Below are positions 9,266-16,218 of a stretch of DNA of 64,000 bases, piece by piece. Location of the stretch: positions 2,717,501 to 2,781,500 of the forward strand of contig FSRD01000001.1 of assembly GCA_900129675.1 (NCBI GenBank), in the 5' to 3' direction. Source of the stretch: Bradyrhizobium erythrophlei. GTDB taxonomy: Bacteria; Pseudomonadota; Alphaproteobacteria; Rhizobiales; Xanthobacteraceae. Position 1 is the first letter of the stretch. Every line of letters begins with the position of its first letter. Made by a program: the position numbers and the translations under genes. The notes beneath the pieces are model-generated. The model saw only the letters and a list, made by a program, of their open reading frames with translations, was not told where the DNA came from and did no database searches.

Positions 9266-10027
9266 ATGTCCGCCCCTTTTGATAGTCCATTTGCCGTCTT
9301 CGCGCTCGCCCTCCTTGCGCAAGGCCTGGCGGCCTATATCGGCGATGTCCTTCGCAAGCGTGCGCATGTTTTCAGGCAGGGTGAACGTCACGATTTTAAC
9401 ACCGTCCAGGCTGCGACCTTCACGCTTCTGGCGCTGATCATCGGCTTTACGTTCTCAATGGCGGTTAGCCGCTACGACCAGCGCAAGACCCTGGAGGAGG
9501 CCGAAGCCAACGCCATCGGCACGTAATATCTGCGTGCCGATCTGTTGCCGGGGGACACAGGTGCGCGCACGCGCGAATTGTTGAGGAAATATCTCGATCT
9601 GCGCATTGCCTTCTATGAAGAAAGCGACACGCGCATCGCCGCGGAAATTGGACAGAAGACGGCAAGTGTACAAGACGCGCTCTGGGTTGTGGTGAGCCCT
9701 GCAGCGGCCAGCCACCCCACCCCGGCGACGGCGCTTGCGATCTCCGGCATGAACGATGTGCTCAATTCGCAGGGCTACACGACGGCTGCCTGGTGGAACC
9801 GGATACCCGTCGGCGCATGGGCGACGATGGTCCTGATGGCAGTCGCCTGTAACCTCCTCGTCGGCTATGGCGAGCGTCGCAAAGGGGAGCTCTTCCTGTT
9901 CATCCTGCCGGTCGTCGTATCCATCGCCTTTTTTCTGATCGCCGATCTTGATAGTCCGCACGGCGGCGTGATCCACGTGCACCCACATAACCTTCTGGCC
10001 GCCGCTCAGTCGATGAAGCCACCCTAA
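9266..10027 (+). pseudogene. DUF4239-like membrane protein with internal stop
   Basis: A single frame runs from ATG 9266 to 10027, broken only by TAA at 9524-9526 after ANAIGT; the next codons continue as YLRADLLPGDTGARTRELLRKYLDLR. This join is typical of bestrophin-like DUF4239 proteins, where an acidic or small residue would replace the stop, so one base change could explain it. The restored 253-residue protein has an N-terminal helix, a second at FTLLALIIGFTFSMAV, a soluble middle part, and two C-terminal helices (WATMVLMAVACNLLVGY and LFLFILPVVVSIAFFLIAD). It is probably non-functional unless the stop is read through or is a sequencing error. Confidence 0.8.
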
Positions 10028-10049
10028 ATGCGCGTCCGCGCAAGCATCA

Positions 10050-10202
10050 GTGCCGGCACACGGCGATCGGGTCCAGCTGCAACAGTTGATCCTCAACGCC
10101 GTCGAAGCGATGAGCGGCGCCGGCGAGAGGACGCGGGAGTTGCTGGTCGGCGCCGGGGGAGATGCGACCGGAATGTCGGTTTGGTCCATCAGCGGAAGTG
10201 GC
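10050..10202 (+). pseudogene. Sensor histidine kinase remnant (N-box region)
   Basis: The frame starting MPAHGDRVQLQQLILNAVEAMSG matches the N box of HATPase_c domains, with about four residues missing relative to the usual QLQQVLLNLLLNAVEAM. It is followed by GERTRELLVGAGGDATG, then a degenerate VWSISGSG in place of the usual V.V.DSGPG (G1 box). Nothing of the dimerisation domain, earlier PAS domains or later G2 box is present. This is a short relic of a PAS-type histidine kinase of the FixL/NtrB kind, abutting the stop of the convergent hydrolase gene at 10208. Confidence 0.65.
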
Positions 10203-10207
10203 CAGAT

Positions 10208-11314
10208 TCATTCAACAGCTTCCTTCATCCAACGCACAATCCCCGGCCAATACGCTTCAAGCGTCCGCCTCCCCATGAACAGGCTTAGATGACCGCACGG
10301 GGCGACCGCGTGGCGAAGAGATTCCGGCCGCGTTCCTACCAGCCGTTCCACGGCAAGCAACTGTTCCGGGGCGACCACCGTGTCGGCGCTCCCGGCCAGA
10401 AGATACATCGGATGCCGCAGCCGCGAGAGGTCGATCCTTTGTCCGAGGGCGACGAAGCTTCCGCTGGCGAGTTCGTTGCGCTTGTACAATTTCTCGACAA
10501 CTTCGAGATAGTATTTTCCGGGAACGTCGATCGTCCAGGAGTTCCAGTTCTTGAAGATGGCTTCGAGCCGCGTGAATTCCGGCGAGTCGATCGGCTGAAG
10601 GATCTGGAGAGATTCGCGAATATCGTTTGCGTCAGTCTCGTTGCCCCAGAACGGCGCGATATTGCGGCCGATAACGCGACCATCGCCGAAATTCACCAGG
10701 CTCTCGAACATGACCAGCGGAGTCGCCTCGGCGATAGCCGACAAACCGGACTGCTGCGCAGCAATATCGACCGGCGCGCCGGCCATGACGAGCTTGCGAA
10801 CCTTGGCCGGGAACCGTCCCGCATAGACCAAGGATAACCAGCCCCCCTGGCACAGCCCCACGAGATCAACCAGGCCACCGACATGATCGACAAGGACATT
10901 GAGTTCGGCAAGATATTCGTCAATTCCGAGAAATCGCATGTCGGCGCTGGCCGAGCGCCAATCGGCCACGAACAGTTGTTCAATTCCGGCACCACGGAGC
11001 GCGGCAACGAGACTGTGTCCGGCGGCAAGGTCGGCAATAGCGGCTCCATGCAACGCGAGCGGCGGGCACAGCAGGGTGGGAACGCTGCTCTTGACCACAG
11101 TAAAGTCACGGAGCCGGACTGTACGCAGCTCCAGCGCAATCCTGCTTGGCGTGGCTCCTTCCGGCTCCTGCGCAGTGCGGGCGCCATCGGCATCGGCCGA
11201 CAATCCCAGAAGATGCGCCGCTACGGACGAGGCGGTTTCAGCGGCTGATGCAGCGACGAGTGCAGGCCAGAAGAACGCCGCATACGGGAATTGACCTCCT
11301 GGATATTGATCCAT
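10208..11314 (-). CDS. PhaC-like alpha/beta hydrolase
   Basis: The 368-residue product shows an alpha/beta-hydrolase core with GLCQGGW (nucleophile Cys155) in place of the usual Gly-x-Ser-x-Gly. The acid is probably the Asp of LLAGSADTVVAP, and the histidine lies in CGHLSLFMG. A cysteine nucleophile plus the GHLSLFMG ending is characteristic of polyhydroxyalkanoate synthases and relatives. However, it is shorter than class I PhaC (about 570-600 residues), and its N-terminus (PYAAFFWPALVAASAAETASS) recalls phasin-like segments. It may act on polyhydroxyalkanoate or as an acyl-transferase or hydrolase. It starts from an ATG with a weak ribosome-binding site and shares its direction with the phosphatase-like gene upstream. 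Confidence 0.75.
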   Translation of the reverse strand: MDQYPGGQFPYAAFFWPALVAASAAETASSVAAHLLGLSADADGARTAQEPEGATPSRIALELRTVRLRDFTVVKSSVPTLLCPPLALHGAAIADLAAGHSLVAALRGAGIEQLFVADWRSASADMRFLGIDEYLAELNVLVDHVGGLVDLVGLCQGGWLSLVYAGRFPAKVRKLVMAGAPVDIAAQQSGLSAIAEATPLVMFESLVNFGDGRVIGRNIAPFWGNETDANDIRESLQILQPIDSPEFTRLEAIFKNWNSWTIDVPGKYYLEVVEKLYKRNELASGSFVALGQRIDLSRLRHPMYLLAGSADTVVAPEQLLAVERLVGTRPESLRHAVAPCGHLSLFMGRRTLEAYWPGIVRWMKEAVE

Positions 11315-11384
11315 TTGATGAATGTCCGGTGCGTCCCCCCAACGCAGAACCTAGCACTTTTCGCTGGGCGTCGAGCGGGAAATG

Positions 11385-11540
11385 GCACAACCGGCTTCAG
11401 CCGATGTCTGCTTCGGGGGGCATTCGCGTCACTTTGGCCATCCGCCGGTCACTTCCGGTCTGCCCCGATCAACGGACATCATCTAGCCGGCCCGGCTGGT
11501 CCGTTTCGTGCCAAAAGCGGACAATGCGAAAGAGACCGCC
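11385..11540. repeat. Probable dispersed intergenic repeat
   Basis: The stretch includes ATGTCTGCTTCGGGGGGCAT, CGGTCACTTCCGGTCT and AAAAGCGGACAATGCG. Phrases of this kind (GTCTGCTT...AAGCGGACA, complementary at their ends) recur, from memory, in Bradyrhizobiaceae intergenic DNA. No second copy is in this window, so the assignment rests on recollection. Confidence 0.35.
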
Positions 11541-11563
11541 CCCTTGGCTCTTTCACGCCGGGC

Positions 11564-12241
11564 TCAATTGTGCGGCGGGCAAACGCGCGTCGCGTCTTGC
11601 TCGGAAATCTGCAGTTCAGGATCCGTGAATCGTACGAAATTTGCGACTTCATCATGCTCTTTTGGATAACGAATCGAGGGCGGGATCACGCTGTCCCAAT
11701 ATGCTGCCGCTTTGCGGGAATCCCATCCGGCGGTGCCGCAAAATTGAGCGAGCGCGGTCGCCGAGATAAAACCCGAAGCGTGCAGGCCATACCAGCAATG
11801 GACGTACATCGCCCCCTTATTCTGAGTGATGATGTCATGCAGTTTGACGAAGACCTGTTTCAAGGCCACGCGGTTGTCCCACTGGTGATAGTCATATTGC
11901 AGCGAATTGGCACCGCAACTGATATTCTCGGTTCCGTTCCATCCGGTTCGATACGCGTACACCGCTTGCGAAAAGCCGGCTTTGCATAGCGCCTGGAGGG
12001 ATTGATTTTGAAGCGGCCGGCGTGGTCCATCGACGCTCGCGCGCGAGCCTTCCGTGCCACCGCGATAAAGGACTCCGGGCATGACAACCCGGAAGTGCGT
12101 GAGGCCTACGCCGCCCCCAACCGGGAAGAGCTTCTCTTTCGTCATGTCGGCGTCTTCCGTCCCCGCGGGCTGCGCAAGGGCGCCAACTCCAACTGACAAA
12201 CCCAAAGCCAGCACTGAAAAAAATCCAGCGATTCTGTACAT
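11564..12241 (-). CDS. Exported dual-specificity-phosphatase-like protein without catalytic Arg
   Basis: The ATG follows AGGAG by six bases. The 225-residue product has a signal peptide (MYRIAGFFSVLALGLSVGVGALAQ). The body resembles cysteine-based protein phosphatases of the dual-specificity type: FRVVMPGVLYRGG near the N-terminus and the P-loop-like MYVHCWYGLHASGF at 146-158. The canonical signature is HCxxGxxR[ST]. Here His148, Cys149 and Gly152 are present, but the invariant Arg is Ala155. Without it the protein should bind rather than hydrolyse phosphate, or use an altered mechanism. It lies downstream of an exported kinase-like gene and a DUF2252 gene on the same strand, with a CRP-like palindrome about 150 bp upstream. 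Confidence 0.7.
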   Translation of the reverse strand: MYRIAGFFSVLALGLSVGVGALAQPAGTEDADMTKEKLFPVGGGVGLTHFRVVMPGVLYRGGTEGSRASVDGPRRPLQNQSLQALCKAGFSQAVYAYRTGWNGTENISCGANSLQYDYHQWDNRVALKQVFVKLHDIITQNKGAMYVHCWYGLHASGFISATALAQFCGTAGWDSRKAAAYWDSVIPPSIRYPKEHDEVANFVRFTDPELQISEQDATRVCPPHN

Positions 12242-12388
12242 TGCGTCTCCTAACGGTAATTGGGCGGGCTATTGCACGCTGTTGTGACCGTGGAGATCAT
12301 CGTCAACCAACTTCAAGGAAGATTATTCGGTGCGTTGAAGAGGATCGCCGTCGCATCGAGCACTATGTGCTTACGAACGGGAAACATA

Positions 12389-12404
12389 TGTGAAGGTGAT
12401 CACA
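12389..12404. promoter_or_regulatory. CRP/FNR-superfamily-type palindrome
   Basis: TGTGA-AGGTGA-TCACA is a perfect TGTGA-N6-TCACA site. It lies about 150 bp upstream of the phosphatase-like gene start at 12241 and about 50 bp beyond the DUF2252 stop, so it probably serves the minus-strand phosphatase-like gene. A closely related sequence is at 15116-15131. Confidence 0.5.
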
Positions 12405-12451
12405 AACAGCCAATCGAAATTTGCCGATAATGGATTAGCAACCAGTCAGCG

Positions 12452-13567
12452 TCACTCGTCACGGAAATTTTCGCGAGCAAGTTCAAGATAAGCCTTGGCG
12501 ACAGGTTCCGTTGCATTGTGGAACGCATCGGCGTCCTTTTCGACAACGGCGCGGTAGTGAGCGGCTTCGGCTTGGCGTCCGTGCGCCAGACCCAGCACAT
12601 TGGCGTCGTAGCGCGCGATATCATCCAACAAGGCGACATCGCTGCTCTTTTCGCTTGAATAAGGCAGGTCGATGAGTGACACGTGTTTTTCACGAATCCA
12701 AAACAGGCCGGCACCGGGAAGGTCGACAAGGTCATAGGCAGAGCCATCCAGGCCTGGCCAGAATGTTCGGCGAATCTCATTCAGCCATTCATGAACCGGG
12801 GGCTGAGCCTGGTAGTTGGCAATCGCCGGTTTGCTGTACTGCTTTAACTCGACGATGCGCCGGGATTTCTGATGTTCGACCAGAACCCAGATTCGCAGCT
12901 GATCGACACTCCCGCCACGTTCTTCGGGCCGGGTTGCCAGATCGATGACTTTCGCAGCGGGAAACAGGCGTTCGATTGTCGAGCGGGCAATCTTTGCGTA
13001 GTACCGCTCAATCTTTCCCTTTCTAAATACAAAGCCGTGTTTTGAAGAGTTTTTCTCGACGTACCGTGTCACCATGTCATCATAGTCGGAGACAGGCATG
13101 GCCAGGAGCGATCGCACCTCTTTCGGCGGATCCAACTCTTTGCCCGCGATGCCCGCAAGATAGCTCATTTCCAGCGGACGCTTCTTGATTAGCCCGCCTA
13201 TAGACTTCGAAGCTATCAGGTAGCGAATTATGTCTAGTACGAACGGTCCGCGGCCAGCATCGTCAAAGTCGATGTCGGCATATCTCATCTGTCGTGATCC
13301 GCCCACCTGTTTTAGAGGCAGAACCGAGAAATTGCCAATGTGCGGGTCGCCGCTTACTATCCCTTCGAATGGAAGATATTGCTTCAGGCTGCTTAGATCC
13401 GCCCGATGCTTCATGTAGGTCCAATAGTGGGGCGTATTGCTGCGGATCAGTTGCGAAAGGTTCTTGGACGCTTCGACCTGATCGAATTGACCGCTCGTGG
13501 CGTTCGTACCCATGGCCTGGTTCCAACGTTTTCTCGCCGGCGGTCTCGCAAGCACATCTTGCTTCAA
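12452..13567 (-). CDS. DUF2252 family protein, kinase-like motifs
   Basis: The 371-residue soluble product carries the two diagnostic DUF2252 blocks: GIVSGDPHIGNF (about 69-80) and YADIDFDDAGRGPFVLDIIRYL (about 96-117). These resemble the catalytic loop (Asp74, Asn79) and metal-binding loop (Asp100/Asp102) of aminoglycoside-kinase-like folds, so phosphotransfer is possible but unproven for the family. The longest frame begins with TTG at 13567 without a clear ribosome-binding site; ATG at codon 19 (MGTNATSG), after CCAGG, is an alternative. It follows the exported kinase-like gene by 18 bp on the minus strand, indicating co-transcription. Confidence 0.82.
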   Translation of the reverse strand: MKQDVLARPPARKRWNQAMGTNATSGQFDQVEASKNLSQLIRSNTPHYWTYMKHRADLSSLKQYLPFEGIVSGDPHIGNFSVLPLKQVGGSRQMRYADIDFDDAGRGPFVLDIIRYLIASKSIGGLIKKRPLEMSYLAGIAGKELDPPKEVRSLLAMPVSDYDDMVTRYVEKNSSKHGFVFRKGKIERYYAKIARSTIERLFPAAKVIDLATRPEERGGSVDQLRIWVLVEHQKSRRIVELKQYSKPAIANYQAQPPVHEWLNEIRRTFWPGLDGSAYDLVDLPGAGLFWIREKHVSLIDLPYSSEKSSDVALLDDIARYDANVLGLAHGRQAEAAHYRAVVEKDADAFHNATEPVAKAYLELARENFRDE

Positions 13568-13585
13568 GTGACGGCTGCCAAAGTG

Positions 13586-14941
13586 TTAGAGGTCACAACT
13601 CTGCGCTTTCAGAGGTTGAGCGGAAAAGTGTGTCTGAAGATCCAGATCAAGCTTCAGTCGGCCTTGCAGGCAGGTTTGATGCAGCTTTGTCGCAAGATCC
13701 TTCAGATTCTTGCGGACTGCCGCATAATCATTGGCGGTGAAAACCAATTCTCGAACGAAGAATTCTCTGGTTTCCGCAGAATCGGCAATACCGTCAAAAC
13801 GCAAAATGAGGCGATAGGTCCCTGGATCGATGTGTGCAATACGATCGGCTAAGCCCGTTTGCTTTGCGATATTATCTTTGGCGACGCCGCAGTCATTATC
13901 CTTCAGGAGCATCCTCTTGACTTGAACGGCTCCAACCCGCGCAGCCTCCTCGGGAGTCAGGCTCTTGCTCGACTTCAGTTTGGCGCTGCCGTCCTGGTTC
14001 AGATCGTTGGCATCGAGATAGTAATAGGTCTGGAGATCGTGAATATTGCCGAAGCGGTCTTGCTGGTTCATGAGGGTGTCGACCACGATCAGGTCCGCAG
14101 CATCTTTGAGCTGTACCATCTTCTGAACATTTTCGGCCGTGAAGTTTCGTCCCACGAGCGTACTAATGTCTGAGTTGCGGGCCAGCATTCCGACGATCGG
14201 GTTCCCGTTGCGAAAGTTCTGCGCGCGCGCAACATTGTTTGCACCACCATTGAAGAACTCTTTGTAGAACTCTTCTTTCGTAGGGTTCTCGCTGAGCGCG
14301 CCATACGATTGGGCAAAATCGTCGGTGAGCAAGAAATCCCGTCTGTTGGCTTCGGCGCCGGCCGTCAACTGCGCCATCAGGCCTGCCCAGGTTTGATGAA
14401 TAAGAGTGCCCGATTTGGTCTGGTCCAGGGCCTTGTGACCGAGAGCAATGTGGTTTTTCAGATCGAACGTGCGTAGAACTGTCGGCGGAACGTTGCCGAT
14501 ACCGCCAAGCATGCGCGACATGTGATAATAGCCGAGGATGGAAGGCGTATAGCTGCAGCTCGTGCTGAGCTTATATTTGGCGATCTTTTTGGCGCCTGAT
14601 GTCTCGCAACGCGCCGCGACGTCGTCACGGGCGACACCTTGAGAAGGCGAATAAAAATCAAGACCCGGGTTCGTGCTGTTGAGTTTCGGGCAAACTGCGG
14701 CGTTCGTATTCCCGTCTATATTGCAAAGCCGGGTCTCGACCTCGCTATCCTTGTCGGAATATTCGCCATCTGCGAAATGCTTGGGAATTACGCAGACCTC
14801 GGCATTTCTGCCTGCAACCGGGAGATCCACGATCTTCTCGCCGCGTTGAAGGTGGGCTGATAAAGTGGCATGGGTGACCGACGGACCGAGGAACGCGCCC
14901 GACAAGAGCAGAAGCTGGGTCAGACGAACCACTCTCCTCAT
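13586..14941 (-). CDS. Exported PI3/4-kinase/HipA-like protein (putative)
   Basis: The ATG at 14941 follows AGAAGG by three bases and gives a 451-residue protein with a signal peptide (RLTQLLLLSGAFLGPSVTHA). An upstream in-frame TTG is less likely. The segment YTPSILGYYHMSRMLGGIG (131-149), followed by NVPPTVLRTF, resembles the N-lobe of PI3/4-kinase-like and Fam20-like enzymes. LIVVDTLMNQQDRFGNIHD (284-302) fits their catalytic loop D-x-x-x-N-x-x-D-R-x-x-N (Asp295, Asn299), and LLKDND (345-350) fits the metal-binding Asp motif. The regulatory glutamate usual in the N-lobe is not obvious. Several cysteines suit an oxidising periplasm. No named family was recognised; a secreted kinase is inference from motifs. 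Confidence 0.6.
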   Translation of the reverse strand: MRRVVRLTQLLLLSGAFLGPSVTHATLSAHLQRGEKIVDLPVAGRNAEVCVIPKHFADGEYSDKDSEVETRLCNIDGNTNAAVCPKLNSTNPGLDFYSPSQGVARDDVAARCETSGAKKIAKYKLSTSCSYTPSILGYYHMSRMLGGIGNVPPTVLRTFDLKNHIALGHKALDQTKSGTLIHQTWAGLMAQLTAGAEANRRDFLLTDDFAQSYGALSENPTKEEFYKEFFNGGANNVARAQNFRNGNPIVGMLARNSDISTLVGRNFTAENVQKMVQLKDAADLIVVDTLMNQQDRFGNIHDLQTYYYLDANDLNQDGSAKLKSSKSLTPEEAARVGAVQVKRMLLKDNDCGVAKDNIAKQTGLADRIAHIDPGTYRLILRFDGIADSAETREFFVRELVFTANDYAAVRKNLKDLATKLHQTCLQGRLKLDLDLQTHFSAQPLKAQSCDL

Positions 14942-15115
14942 AAGCCTTCTCCGGAACAATATTCACGTCTCCGCAGTGCAGGCCCGCGGGGTTTTATGAC
15001 AGCTTCCGATCGCCGCTTAGTCGCTTTTAAAAGGGTCGCTGACGATTTCGTAGCCGGCAACGGATTTGCGCGAGCGTCCTAACGCATATTAGTTCCACGT
15101 TGACGGACAATCTGT

Positions 15116-15131
15116 TGTGAGCTGGATCACG
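15116..15131. promoter_or_regulatory. CRP/FNR-superfamily-type palindrome (one mismatch)
   Basis: TGTGA-GCTGGA-TCACG differs by one base from TGTGA-N6-TCACA. It lies about 175 bp upstream of the exported kinase-like gene on the minus strand. The perfect version at 12389-12404 stands before the phosphatase-like gene, so the two transcription units could share a regulator. Confidence 0.4.
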
Positions 15132-15225
15132 CAATACGGAAAAAACTTTTGACCGTCCGTGACCACCCCAGGTCATTGCCGAGCGACGACGAGCGGAGAG
15201 TGAAATTGAATCGCGATCCCGCCAC

Positions 15226-15344
15226 GTCATTGCGAGGAGCACTTGCGACGAAGCAATCCATCCATCCGTTATGCCGCGATATGGATTGCTTCGCGGAGCC
15301 TGTCATCGGGCGCGCATTCGCGCGACCCGTTGGCTCGCAATGAC
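15226..15344. repeat. Palindromic intergenic repeat, family R1
   Basis: It begins GTCATTGCGAGGAGC and ends GGCTCGCAATGAC, with AAGCAATCCAT and ATGGATTGCTTC inside. It contains an extra GGCGCGCATTCGCGCGACC segment also present in the 48589 copy. It lies between the accessory region and the hydroxycinnamate operon. Confidence 0.85.
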
Positions 15345-15375
15345 GAAATCGGCCATATTGACTCCCGCGCCAATA

Positions 15376-15390
15376 GTTATAAAATATAAT
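15376..15390. promoter_or_regulatory. Candidate MarR-type operator, site B
   Basis: GTTATA-AAA-TATAAT matches the minus-strand reading of site A (1682-1696) at 13 of 15 positions and shares its symmetry. It lies about 30-40 bp upstream of the enoyl-CoA hydratase start, and its TATAAT could double as a -10 element, which suits repression by a bound regulator. Confidence 0.6.
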
Positions 15391-15416
15391 TATTCTAGGA
15401 AGGAAGTAATAAATCC

Positions 15417-16217
15417 ATGGGAAACGCCGTCCCCGCCGCCGCGGGTCAATCCGAATTGCTGGAGATCAAACAGATCGGCGCAGTGCTGAGCGTGGGGCTC
15501 AACCGCCCGGCGAAGCGCAATGCGCTGAACGACGGCATCATCCTTGCGATCCAGAATTGCTTTTCCCATCTCCCGGACGGGATCGGCGCCGTGGTGATCC
15601 ATGGCATCGGCGATCATTTCTCGTCCGGCCTCGACCTCTCCGAATTGACCGAGCACGACGCCACCGAGGGCCTGCGACACTCGCAGATGTGGCATCGGGT
15701 GTTCGACCGCATTCAATATAGCCGCGTGCCTGTCATCGCCGCACTCAAGGGCGCGGTGATCGGCGGCGGGCTGGAACTGGCCTGCGCCGCGCATATCCGC
15801 GTCGCCGAACCCTCGGCCTATTTCGCGCTGCCCGAGGGCCAGCGCGGCATTTTCGTCGGCGGCGGCGGCTCGGTGCGGCTGCCGCGGCTGATCGGCGTGG
15901 CGCGGATGACCGACATGATGCTGACGGGCCGGGTCTATTCCGCGACCGAGGGCGCGGCTTACGGTTTTTCGCAATACCTCACCGAAGCCGGCGGCGCGCT
16001 GCCGAAGGCGATGGAGCTCGCCGAACGCGTCGCCGCCAATGCGCCGTTGACCAATTTCGCCGTGCTGCAGGCGCTGCCGATGATCGCGGAGGCCAATCCG
16101 CAGGCCGGCCTGCTGATGGAATCGTTGATGGCGACGGTGGCGCAGAGCGACAAAGAAGCCAAACGCCGGATTCGCGCCTTTCTCGACCGCAAGACCGCAA
16201 AGGTGAAACCAAGCTGA
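15417..16217 (+). CDS. couA: Enoyl-CoA hydratase/isomerase (crotonase) family, hydroxycinnamate operon
   Basis: This 266-residue crotonase probably hydrates hydroxycinnamoyl-CoA (p-coumaroyl- or feruloyl-CoA). The oxyanion-hole segments are FSSGLDL (68-74) and AVIGGGLELAC (113-123). Both glutamates of true hydratases are present: Glu120 in GGGLE and Glu140 in ALPE. The hydratase-lyases that release an aldehyde usually lack the first of these, so a plain hydratase feeding beta-oxidation is favoured. The ATG follows GGAAGGAAG. It is the first gene of an operon with the CoA synthetase, SDR and thioesterase, and the couA name comes from the similar R. palustris cluster. Confidence 0.8.
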   Translation: MGNAVPAAAGQSELLEIKQIGAVLSVGLNRPAKRNALNDGIILAIQNCFSHLPDGIGAVVIHGIGDHFSSGLDLSELTEHDATEGLRHSQMWHRVFDRIQYSRVPVIAALKGAVIGGGLELACAAHIRVAEPSAYFALPEGQRGIFVGGGGSVRLPRLIGVARMTDMMLTGRVYSATEGAAYGFSQYLTEAGGALPKAMELAERVAANAPLTNFAVLQALPMIAEANPQAGLLMESLMATVAQSDKEAKRRIRAFLDRKTAKVKPS

Positions 16218-16218
16218 C

